Shown here in pieces: positions 35,991-46,299 of a stretch of DNA of 64,000 nt. The DNA lies in assembly GCA_027625915.1 (NCBI GenBank), contig JANTQA010000008.1, forward strand, positions 13,579,001 to 13,643,000, read 5' to 3'. A program made the translations under genes and the position numbers. This DNA comes from Anaeramoeba flamelloides (Eukaryota; Metamonada; Anaeramoebidae). The notes under the pieces are model-generated. The model ran no database searches, had not been told where the DNA came from, and saw only the letters and a program-made list of their open reading frames with translations. Numbering within the stretch: the first letter of the stretch is position 1; each line of letters begins with the position of its first letter.

Positions 35991-36345
35991 GATTTTTCAA
36001 AGAGAAAGAGAAAAATAAAGAGACGAAATATATAAAAACTATTTCTCTTTTCGAATAGTTTGAAACCCGAAATCAATGAACCGCCTAATTTACAAACCGA
36101 AAAATTCTATTGGAGACTCGTTAAAGAAATTATCGTCATAATTCAATCTGGAAAAAAAATAAAAAAAAAATTCTCAGATAACTCTTCAACAAAGAATTAA
36201 AATGAGAGGGATCATTAAAAGTTCTTCAATGAATTTTAAAAATCATTTTTTTTAAAAAGTGTTTAACAAAATTCCAACTTTTTTTTTTTTTTTTTTTTTT
36301 TAACAAAAAAAACAAACCAAATTTTTGTTTTTTTAAAATCCTTTG

Positions 36346-37629
36346 ATGAGCACGTGTTCCAAACGAAAAAATCGTCGAAGAAAAACAATGAAAAAGAAAA
36401 ATGAAGACACACCACAACGAAAAGACTCACGGGCAGCCACAGGCGAACTGAAACCAAAACCAATGCATAAGAAAATAATGCAAAGACTAACAAAGATCCA
36501 AATTTCAGAATTGGAGAAAGTTCAAAAAGAGAAATTTGTTGTAAGGATACCAATTTTCCGGAAATACTTTCGTGAATGGTTTATCGAAGAATATGATGAG
36601 AATCATAAGAAACTAGTCAGGGTAACACTTTCCAGTGAATTATTGATTGCAATGTCAGCTGTGTTTAAACAGGGATCTTCGAACCTTCTGCGAACGATCC
36701 AATACCATTATGAGAATCTTTCGATGAAAAACATCAACACGATCAAAAACAGGAAAAAAAAGAAAGGGGAAAAAAAACAAACCCGAAAGTCGAATGAGGA
36801 TTTGGTCTATATTTTTGACCCCCGTGGCAACTACAAAAAACGAAAGCGAAGAAACAGCACTCAAAAGGCACAAAAGACGATCAAACTCAAAATACGTCGC
36901 AAAATTAAAACTAACAAGTGCCCATTTAGTATCGAAAATCTTGTGATCTTTATTAAAAAAAAGAGACTCAATGTCCAGCCGAAGAAAAACCCAAAGAACC
37001 ACCAAACGAGCAAAATTAAAAAATTGTCAACCAATGACCAGCCTAAGAAAAACCCAAAGAAAAAGACAAGGAAGATTAATAACCAAAAGGTAGAGCACAA
37101 AATTGGAAAAGGAATTCACGAGGAATTAACCAAAAAAGAAAAGACTGGAAGCTTTCTCAAACATTCCATAATCTTGAAAAAGGAATCTGAATTGGAGACA
37201 GTCGAAGAGCAAAATATAAATGCTCAATTTAAAATAGTGGACAACGAACCAAGCTTTTACATAGAAACAACCTGTCCTACTGTTTATCCAAATTATCTAT
37301 TTGATAATTTTCTTTTACTTCCATTTGATGAGAACAATTTTCTCTCTAGAGAAAATCCCCAAAATAATAACTCGTCAATTGAAGCTAGCAATAATTCAAT
37401 TTTGTTTGGAAATTGTATAAATAATGTTCAAGAAAAAACACCTCTTTTTGAAGGTTTAGATTTTTCTGAAAAAGACATTATGGATTTCGATTCAAAATTT
37501 GAATTATTCAAAGAAAATCCAATGGATGATTTCGACGAAGACAGTGAAAACTTTCTTTTGGAAAACCAAGAAGAATACTATGACCATGAATACTACAACT
37601 TTGACCTCACTGGGGAAGATCGGATTTGA
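36346..37629 (+). CDS. Basic/acidic nuclear-type protein with a possible divergent histone fold
   Basis: Single exon, 427 aa, from the ATG at 36346 to TGA. Residues 1-45 are very basic. Residues about 60-135 are the only globular-looking part: FVVRIPIFRKYFREWF, LVRVTLSSELLIAMSAVFKQ, NLLRTIQYHYENLSMKNINT. The helix-long helix-helix spacing and the positions of RIP, RV and the L-S-M-x-N-I stretch parallel histone H2A (FPVGRIHR, RVGA, RIIPRHLQLAI), but identity is low and this is an inference. Residues about 136-250 are a K/R-rich linker holding two QPKKNPK copies. Residues about 300-427 are acidic with F/D-rich clusters (DIMDFDSKF, MDDFDEDSENF), like a chaperone-type or activation-type tail. 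No other family is recognised. Just past the stop, AACCCAATGGATGATGTTAG echoes the coding AATCCAATGGATGATTTCG, perhaps a decayed duplication of the tail. Confidence 0.75.
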   Translation: MSTCSKRKNRRRKTMKKKNEDTPQRKDSRAATGELKPKPMHKKIMQRLTKIQISELEKVQKEKFVVRIPIFRKYFREWFIEEYDENHKKLVRVTLSSELLIAMSAVFKQGSSNLLRTIQYHYENLSMKNINTIKNRKKKKGEKKQTRKSNEDLVYIFDPRGNYKKRKRRNSTQKAQKTIKLKIRRKIKTNKCPFSIENLVIFIKKKRLNVQPKKNPKNHQTSKIKKLSTNDQPKKNPKKKTRKINNQKVEHKIGKGIHEELTKKEKTGSFLKHSIILKKESELETVEEQNINAQFKIVDNEPSFYIETTCPTVYPNYLFDNFLLLPFDENNFLSRENPQNNNSSIEASNNSILFGNCINNVQEKTPLFEGLDFSEKDIMDFDSKFELFKENPMDDFDEDSENFLLENQEEYYDHEYYNFDLTGEDRI

Positions 37630-38319
37630 ACAAAATAACAACTATTTCTAAAGGAAATGTAACGGATCAACCCAATGGATGATGTTAGCACTGAGAATGA
37701 TGGACATCTTATATTTTGAGACGAAAGACCATATGAATCCCATGTTTTAAACTTTTATTGTTTTTATTTGGAAGATGAGAAAAGCTGGCCAACTAGAAAC
37801 TTTGATTCTTTTCAAAAACCACACCATTTTTACTTTTACTTTTAGTTCTTCTTCTTTTTTTTTTTTACTGTTACTGATACTTTTAATTTTAATTTTCTTT
37901 TATTTGATAATAAATTTCAAATTTGGTCTTTTAAAAAAAGTGAAAACATTTTGATTAATATTATATTTTTTTAAGGAAGGGGGGATCCAAATGAAAATTT
38001 TAGTTACATCACGAATATCGCCCTTAAATTTTGGTTAAAGTGAATACGATCTTTTTTCCAAAGATTTTTATAATTTTTTTTTTCACAAATATTTCGTTTA
38101 TTTGCAAGGTTTTGCGGTTTTTGTGCTATTGTAAATACTTACGAAACATAGAGTAGTAATTTATAGATTAGAAAAAATAATTAAGTTTATTAAGTTCTTA
38201 GTACAACAGTACTAATAACATATAGATGCTGTTAAGAGATTGAAAGAAAATAAAACTTTGAAAATCTAATTCGACTTTTTATTAATCCCCATTTCAAAAA
38301 TTATAACTCTTATTTAATA

Positions 38320-38876
38320 ATAAATTGAAAAAAAAATTGTATTTAAAAACTACTAATAATAAAATCTAATTTGTAATTCACTTTTAAATCATTCTATATA
38401 TATATAAACCTAATATTTTCAAATTATAAAAAATAAAACCAAAAAAATTAAGTCACAATTTTAGAAATGTTCATCACTAATTTTTTATTACTAAACTTAC
38501 AATGAAAAAAAGTTCAACAAGAAGATTTTTTGAGAAATAATTAAATTCATTTTAATAGACATTAATTCACCTAACTTTTATTTTTGATTATTTGGTCTTT
38601 TCGAAGAACTTTTTTTTTTTTCAATATGATCTTTCGCAAAAAAAATAGGATCAAAAAAAAACAAAAATTTGATGAAAAAAAGAATAATTGTCAAAAAAAA
38701 AAAAAAATGTAAAAAAAAAAAAAAAAAGAACAAGAAAAAGAAAAAGAAAGGAAAAATAAATTTTAAAATGTAAAATAAATATAGAGGAAAAGAAAAACAA
38801 AAATTTGAAAAAGCAAAACAAAAAAATTGAATATAATTAGAAGCAATCATTCTGAATTAAAAACTGAAAATATTGT
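38320..38876 (+). repeat. About 0.55-kb dispersed repeat, copy 1 (partner 58255-58725)
   Basis: Shared ordered blocks: TTTGTAATTCACTTTTAAAT then CATTCTA, AATAAAACCAAAAA, TTTTTTATTACT, TCTTTTCGAAGA, then TGATCTTT, AATTTGAAAAAGCAAAAC, and ATTCTGAA...TTGAAAATATT. No protein is encoded. The middle is poly-A/T-rich, and length differences fall there. Confidence 0.65.
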
Positions 38877-40378
38877 TTTGATATGAATATGGGATATAAA
38901 CACACTGTACCCTTTCGATTAAAATTAAAAAATAAAGGTCAAAATTTATGAATAATATCTTGTCTCCATATAAAGCAATCATAAAATTAAATAGATTTAA
39001 ATTATAGAAACGAAAAATAAAGATTTCAAATAGTCAATTTTTTTTTATTGAAATATAATCTTTCCAGGATACCCATATTTTTTTATGAAATTAATTTCAG
39101 ATATTAGTTCTTTTTTTTAAATAGATTTAAGAAACTTGTTTTATAAAAAAATTTTTGGTGGCACCAATCAAACACATATTTAAATTTATTAAGTTATTTT
39201 AAAACTTTGTCGATTGTCTATGCCATTTAAATCAATTAATTTTTTATTATTGCTTGATATATACACAATATATTATTCAAAAATTTGACCTATATTGTAC
39301 AATTTTAATCGAAGAGGTTCATTTTTTTTTTATCCCATCTTGATAGCAAAAAAAGATTTTCAGTTTTTAGATCATAATCACTTTTTCAAATTTTGTTCAT
39401 TTTTTTTGTTTTGCCAATTCAAATATTTGTTTTACTTTTTTTTTTTTTACTTTTTTTTTTTTTTTCAGAAATTTTATTTTCTTTTTCAAATTTCTTTTTC
39501 TTTTTTTTCTTTTTCAAGCTAAGTTGAAAAAAAAAAACAAGCTTCAAACAAATTTTTAATAAACTTTTTAAAAAATTGAGAATTTATTTTGTCGTTTAAA
39601 ATGAATCTAATTATTCTTAAAAAATCTTCTTGTTAACCTTTTTTTCTTTTGGATTTCACAATAAAAAATCTTTAATACTTAATACCAAAATTATGAGACA
39701 CTTTTTTTAAGTTTCTGATTTTTTAATAATTATTAATTTAAATAAATTTTATTTGTTTCAAAATCTTTAAAAAAATTGAAAAATAAAATGAAAATCTATT
39801 AATACTTTTAATTTCTGTGTTATTTACTAGACCAATGAAATAATTAAGAACATTTTATTAATTTTTAATTAAAAATAATCAAATTAATAAGTGTTCCATT
39901 GTGTATTGAGTTTATTTTTTTTAATTTTGAACATATATTTTGGGAAATTTTAATCTTTCTAGTTTGATTATCTTTCTTTCTTTTTTTTTTTTTGTCAAAC
40001 AAAAAGGAAAAAAAAAATGTTCAGAAAAAACATAACCAAATGAAGAAAATATACTTTATTTTTGTGTTTAAACTAATTATTGTCATTTTTTTGTATAAAT
40101 AATTTTTTTTTAATTAACCTTTTCATATATTTTTCATTATATTATTAATTAAACTCTTTTTCAAATAAGTAGGTACATGAAATTTCAAGAATTATTCATA
40201 ATTGAATTAAATTAATTGTAGGATCATTCGAAAATGTATGAAACTCTTTAATACATTTTAAGCACTCAAATGATGATTTAAAACTCTTGAAAACAAAACA
40301 ATAAAAATTAAAATTCAATATTTTAAAAATTGGTGTGCCCTTTTATTTGAAAGGTGAAATCTTGTTTTATAAATTGTT

Positions 40379-40527
40379 GGGGGGGGGGGATTATAAAATC
40401 AATAAAAACTGTTGAAAAAGGTGAATTTGGAGAAATTTTATTTACATTTAATTGAAAAATATTTATACACCAAACTTTTGTTTTTTAAATTCTCATATTC
40501 AATATATATATATATATATATATATAT
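40379..40527. repeat. G11 homopolymer and (AT)13 microsatellite
   Basis: G run at 40379-40389 and an alternating AT run at 40502-40527. Long G runs are rare in such A/T-rich DNA; the others are G11 at 30225 and G8 at 21823. Confidence 0.8.
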
Positions 40528-41830
40528 TGATATTTATAGTGGAATTGTTTTTCTTTTTTTCTTTATCTTTTGTTCCATGTAAACCAACCCAATAATAGTC
40601 TTTATTGATACCCATATCTAGCTTATCCGAAATCAAACTTGACTAGTTCCTGTTTTACACTGGTATATTATTTTCAAATTCATTTTTTCTTATCTTGTGA
40701 TTTCATTTTCGAACTGCTTAATACCCATAAATAAAAATAATAAAAAATGAAAAAAAGAATAATTAGAATGAAAACTCACCAATAAGTAATTATCTAATTA
40801 ACAATAAAATTCAATACTATTGTTTAGTTGAGAGATGTTTACCCTTTACTTTGAAAAATAGGTTTATATTTTAGTACCTTTCTTCCAAGATAATAAGTTA
40901 TCTTTCATCAAAAAAAAATATATAAATTTATTTCTGAATTAATTTGAAAATATGTTACATTTTGACTTTTCAAAAATGATAAAAATTGAATAGACTTTTA
41001 AAAACTCTAATCCATTTTGAAAAAATATTTAAAAATAATTCAGGTTTAATTGTAATCATATTTTTAATTAATTTTTCAATTTCAAGATGTGTTAACTGTG
41101 TTTTTAACTTGCCATTAAATTTTACTAGTTGATTTTTTTTTTGTTTACAAGTTGCTTAAAGGAACGGACCGACCATTACACAAACCGAAATTTAAACATT
41201 TATCAATTTATTTAAAAATTAAATTGGTGTTCTTATTTCTCAACTCTCAAAATAAATATTTATAAAATATTTTTTATTTTGCTTAAGGCTTGAAAAAATA
41301 TACCAAATATGATATTTTGTTTAAAAAAAAGCTTATTGGATGAGTTTGAGAGTGTTTATTTGTTTATTTTGTTGCACAAAAAAGTAAACTTTTAATCCCT
41401 TTTACTCGATTGTCTACCTTAAAATCGATACTCGAATCAAAATAATTTTCATAAAACAAAAAGTCAAAAAAAACTAATTTTAAAAAAGAAAGAAAAAAAT
41501 TCATCACTAATTCCCATAAAAAACCATAACTTTAACAAGACAAGTATATAACTCATAAATTTGTTGAAATATATATGAAAGATAAGAAAAATTATTGCTC
41601 AAAAGGAAACACTATTATTAGATTATTAGTGTACGTGTGTTTGACTTTTGAAAAGAGTCACTACTTCACTGATCAGCTTATTAAAAAAAAAGGAATTTTT
41701 TACAAACACTTCTCTTTGAACAAAAATAACAAATTGTTTTCAAACCAGTGACAACTAAATTGTAAAGTCTAATCCCAGAAAATTCATTTTTTTTAATTTT
41801 TCTACAAGACTAAATTCTTTCCAAATAGCA

Positions 41831-42712
41831 ATGAAATTTCTCAAGACCACTGAAATTGTCAAAGTACCAGAAAATGGTAAACACTAACACAACACAACTT
41901 GATTACAAACCTTTTTCTTTTTTCATTTGCTTTGTCAAACTCTTTTCTTTTTACACAACTTGTTAACCATTCTATTCTTTTTGTATCTTTTTTTTTTTTT
42001 TTTTTGCTTTTTTTTTGAATAAAATAATTCCAACTATTTAACCAACCCATTTCAGTTAAAATCACAGTAAAAGCAAGAATTGTTGTTGTCAAAGGACCAA
42101 GAGGAACCTTAAAAAAAAATTTCAAGCACACAAAATTACACTTAGAGTCCAACCAAGAAAAAAAAGAAGTTACAGTCACATTGTGGCTTGCCAAACGTAA
42201 ACAAGTTTGTGGTGTCAGAACAATTGTCGCCCATATCCAAAACATGATTAACGGTGTTACCAAAGGATATAGATATAGAATGAAACTTGCATACAATCAT
42301 TTTCCCATCAATCTTAATATCCCAGAAAACGGATCCTTCATCGAAATCAGAAATTTCCTTGGTGAAAAAATTGAAAGAAAAGTTAGAATGCTTGAAGGTG
42401 TCAAAGTATTCAGATCAGAAAAAACTAAAGACGAAATTTATCTTGAAGGAAATGATGTTACTTTAGTTTCACTTTGTTGTAAGTTTCTTTTTTTTTCATT
42501 TTTCTTTTTCTTTTACTTTTTTTTTAAAGTTATTTTTTTTCAAAATATTGTTGTTTAATCTTTTTGCTTTAATTTTTTTATCTTTTTTGTTTTCTTTTTA
42601 ACATAAAATAGGTGCTCAAATTCACCAAATTTGTAATGTACGTAACAAAGATATTAGAATGTTTTTGGATGGTATTTATGTTTCTGAAAAAGAATTTATT
42701 GATGAAGATTAA
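41831..42712 (+). CDS. RPL9: 60S ribosomal protein L9 (uL6), three exons
   Basis: Large-subunit ribosomal protein located near the factor-binding region and contacting 28S rRNA. The model is join(41831..41876, 42056..42478, 42612..42712), 189 aa, against about 190 in animals and fungi. Exon 1 gives [15 protein letters not shown]. The splice G|TT restores [20 protein letters not shown], the family's N-terminal signature. Exon 2 carries [46 protein letters not shown] and the EGNDVTLVS segment. Exon 3 carries [16 protein letters not shown] and ends IDED before TAA. Introns are 179 nt (GTAAAC...TTTCAG) and 133 nt (GTAAGT...AAATAG), both T-rich before the acceptor. Codon use is visibly richer in C/G third positions than in neighbouring genes, as expected for a highly expressed gene. 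Confidence 0.97.
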
Positions 42713-42976
42713 ATTAAATTTATTTGCATTGTCTAAACTTCTAACCCAGATTTAAAGTAATTACGATTATTTTTTTTTTAGAAGATCAAGTATCTTTACA
42801 AATTTTAATCTTCTTTTAGATTACATACAAAATAAAAATATAAAAAAAAAACAAAAAAAAAAAACAAAACTATGAATAATAAATATAAATATTATTTCAA
42901 TAAAAATAATATCCAAACGATCTTGGAGACAATTTATTTTTTTATATTTTTGATCTTTTTTCTTTTCAATTTTACC

Positions 42977-44192
42977 TTAAGGGAGTAAGTACATTTTTCA
43001 AATTTTGAGTGCCATCATTTGTGCGATAATGAATTCTTCCAATCATTTCTTCAACTAAAGATATTGAGATTTTAATAAATACTAGAGTGGAATATATCAG
43101 AGTATAATATATTTTCATACCAACGAAAAAATGGAATTCATAAAAAATGAAAAGATTGATCAAAGAAAAAATAAATACAAATCATCTATTTCTTGATCTT
43201 ATCTGTAACATTTTACACAATTACTTCTTCTTTATTTGGTTTTGTTTTTAATTCTTCATCGAAATACTTTTGTTTGTTAAAATGCTTGATTAACAAATTA
43301 CTGCCTATTTCGAAAGAATTCAAAAATGAATTTATAAATCCTATTTTCATTGATTCATCAAATTCTTGATTTTATTTCAGAAAATAGCATATTTATTAAA
43401 TTCCTCCACAGAAATAAAGATTTATTAGACAAATTAGTTTGATTTTATTTTTATTTATTTTCCATTAAATTGGGGACTAAAAATAATACTAATCTGATTG
43501 AAATTTTTTCTGAATTTTTCTTTTATTTTGGGTTGAATCTTTTGTAACTGTTTTTTCGATTCGGAGAATTCAACACCTTTATTTTAATTTTTGAAATAGT
43601 ATTCTTTATTTTGGTTTTGTTGGATTGAAATATTTGAAATTAGAATTTTGAAAGCAAATTTGTCACCAAAAGTTTTTTAAAATAATAATAAATAGTAATG
43701 GGGCAAGAAATTCAAGGTAAAAAAATAGTTTGGACTCATACAAATTAAGAAGATGAAGAAAAAAATTTACCAAAATAAGTTTTTATCGATTTTTTTTTTT
43801 TCATTTTTGATTTCATAAAATGTATCTGGAAAGGTGATCTTTCTTTGTTTGGTCTTCTAATAGAAAATATTTGTTTCAAAGACACACCTTTTTGGGTCTA
43901 TTTTTTTGGTTTGCTCTTTTATTAATTTCAATCGTTCGTATCAACACATTTCTCGATCCAAAATCTAATTTAATAAAACCAAAAATTTAATCAAAAAAAA
44001 TGTTCCAAAAATCGAAAAATGAAAGATTCAGCTCAGAATTACTTGGAGTTCGTTTTACTTTTCAAGAATAGGAAAACGAAAATGTTTTGGTTTCAAAGTT
44101 TCAATATCTGGTGGTACTCAAAAAATATTTTTCAGAAATATTCACACCATCAAAATTTTTCAAAATGGCAAAATGTACTTACTTCGTTAAAG
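42977..44192. mobile_element. Non-autonomous DNA transposon, TTAA-flanked, copy 1
   Basis: The left end reads TTAA|GGGAGTAAGTACATTTTT. The right end reads AAAATGTACTTACTTCG|TTAA. The ends are inverted over about 17 bp with 14 matches, and TTAA abuts both, as in piggyBac-type elements. A second, diverged copy at 61840-63045 shares GAGTGCCATCATTT, GAATTCTTC-AATCATT, AGTATAATATATTTTCA and AAATTTACCAAAATAAG, then TTTTTAT and the right-end region CAATATCTGGTG. No transposase is encoded in either copy. TTAA is common in this DNA, so the family call is tentative. Confidence 0.65.
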
Positions 44193-45854
44193 AAATTTTT
44201 TTATCAAGGTTAACAAGATGACTACATTCGAGAATGATAAATTCAAAAAACAATGTAAAAAACTTTTTAATTCAATTTCCATTAATCTAATCATTTTATT
44301 TCAAGGAACATATCGTTTCAAATAACATTTAATTTCAAAGAACATTCGAAAATCAACTAATTTTCAAAGTTTTCTGTATTTAAACCAAAAAAATTCCAAC
44401 TTCAAAGACTTGTTAAAAACTTTTTAAAAATGGAAATTGAACCAAAAATGTTAATAATATTTTTTCGGATTTGATAATAATTATTGAAAATTTTTCAAAT
44501 AATTTTTTTTCTATTTCCCTTTTTTCCATACCCTAATGCCCTAAATATTTCTTATATCCGAAAAATCATTATAATTATCACTGAACAAAAAATACTCAAG
44601 TTTTCATAATTTATCAAAACACTTTGGAAAAAAAAATCAACTTTTTAAAAACAAGCTAATCTTAATTTTATAAATAAGACACTATTACATTTTTTTTCAC
44701 AAACTCAAATCACAAAAATTTTCTATTTTTAAAATAATAATTATGAAGAAGCCTTTATTCTTGAGAACGAAGCAAAATTTCTGAAAATTTGAAGTTATTA
44801 ATTTTTTTTTTTGATCAAAAAAAGAAGAAATTTTCTCTTAATAGTTTTTATTCATGAATAAACTCTAAAACTTTCTAATTGTTTTTCTTCTTTCATTATT
44901 ACCTTTTTAGTTTGCATATGGTATTATTTAACATATGTTCTCATTTTTTTTTATTGCACAATCCTAAATAATATTTATTTTTTTCTCGAATAGTCTTGTC
45001 ACTAACCATGGATTTACTCCATTCCCAACGATTTACTTTATCTCTTAAAATGATATTGTGAAATTGAACTTCTTTTAATTGACAAAATTCAATTAATAAA
45101 AAACAAATCTTAAGGGGATCTTATTTTGGTTGAAAAAAATTCACAAAAAAAAAAAATAAAATCCATTGATTCTCAATAACAAAAAATTCAAATAACAAAA
45201 AAAAAAAAGTTGAGAGGATCTCATTGGAAAAAAACTAAAAAAAAAGTTTGAAACGATTTTCAATTTTCAGAAAATTCAAAGTTTCAAAAATATATTTCAT
45301 AGGATACTTTGAAAAAAAAAAAAAAGAAAAAAACAAAAAATAATCTCAAAAGTATTTCAAGACAAAAATTCGATTTTTGACAAAAAAAATAATTTTTTCT
45401 CATTTTGTATTTACAAAAGATTCAATGTCTTCAATTTAAAACAAATTATTTTCTTCAAGTATAAAATTGATTTAAATAAATTTCATCCAATTTGTGGTTA
45501 TTTCCTAACCCTCAATATAATACAAAGAAATTATCTTTTTATCTTTATTCAATATTTTTTGAGATTTTACCAAAAATAAAAGATAAAAAAATGAAATTTA
45601 CTCGGTATTGATTTATAATTTATTCTATTCCTTTAAAAATTAATAATATAATTGATTTTTCTTTTTAATACACAAATATAAATTACTTTTCAGTCAATTG
45701 AGTATAATAAAATAAAGAAATAGTACATATTCTTTGAGCTTTATCAAATATTTTTCTCAAAATATATTTTCAATTTTTTGGACATGGATGATTTTTCTTA
45801 TGATTTTTTCGAATTTAGTCAATTTTTTTCTTTTTATTTTATTATATCAATTTG

Positions 45855-46215
45855 AAAGATAAATGTTTTAAACTCCAAATCAACTTTAAGAAAATTTTGG
45901 CAATGTAATTTCTTATAAAATTCATATACTTAGAATTAAAAAAACTTATTGCCAACAATTTTAATTTTCAAAAGAACTTGTGAAATGTTGCATGAGATGT
46001 ATCAAGGAAAGGTGCACAAAAAATCCCTTACCAGTTTTTTTTTAAATTAATTGTTTGTCCAGGTATCTATTTGATGGATAACAACTCTAATCTGAAATTA
46101 ATTATTTCTCTAAGTTACAAACAATCATATTATTGTTGATTCTTAAAAAAAAAAACATTTTTTCATTTTTGAATGATATCTTTAGTGAAATGGGGTTTAT
46201 CTAGTTTAAAATTAC
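45855..46215 (+). repeat. About 0.36-kb dispersed repeat, copy 2
   Basis: Collinear with 13640-14000, for example CTTATTGCCAACAATTTTAA, CAACTCTAATCTGAAATTAA and AGTGAAATGGGGTTTATCTA. It ends about 85 bp before the LINE 3' end. Confidence 0.5.
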
Positions 46216-46299
46216 TATTAATAATAATAGAATTTCTAATTCAAAAAATTCAAAAAAAAAAAAGTAATGCTTTATTTTTTTTATTTTTTAACGAAGGAA

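Larger units (their letters stand above)
27540..36345. other. 8.8-kb stretch without a recognised gene
   Basis: Holds a possible small open frame (27986-28144), one mariner-like MITE, two palindrome arrays, copy 2 of the 1-1.7-kb repeat, a fold-back at 34091-34550, and homopolymers including G11 at 30225-30235, T29 at 35962-35990 and T23 at 36279-36301. Positions 28150-29760 and 32990-34080 show no named structure. The 300 bp before 36346 are probably the promoter and 5' leader of the gene there, but no specific signal can be pinned down. Confidence 0.55.
37630..41830. other. 4.2-kb gene-free stretch before RPL9
   Basis: Contains a 0.55-kb repeat (38320-38876, partner at 58.3 kb), T-rich tracts near 39420-39510, a G11 run at 40379-40389 and an AT microsatellite at 40502-40527. 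I see no coding region. The last 200 bp before 41831 should include the RPL9 promoter, but no motif can be assigned. Confidence 0.6.
42713..46299. other. 3.6-kb gene-free stretch after RPL9
   Basis: The 3' flank of RPL9 is followed by the 1.2-kb TTAA-flanked element (42977-44192), then A/T-rich DNA with long A runs (45120-45370), and the 0.36-kb repeat copy 2 (45855-46215) just before the LINE. No coding region is recognised. Confidence 0.6.

Noticed and set aside
36655-37100. Hydrophobic minus-strand frames opposite the basic protein gene
   Set aside because: They are antisense shadows of lysine codons (AAA/AAG read as TTT/CTT).
41859-42296. 145-codon minus-strand frame over RPL9
   Set aside because: It is the reverse complement of the RPL9 exon and intron. 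The plus-strand product is unmistakable.
44019-44213. Short open frame near the right end of the TTAA-flanked element
   Set aside because: The copy at 62.9 kb does not keep the frame, and nothing in it resembles a transposase.
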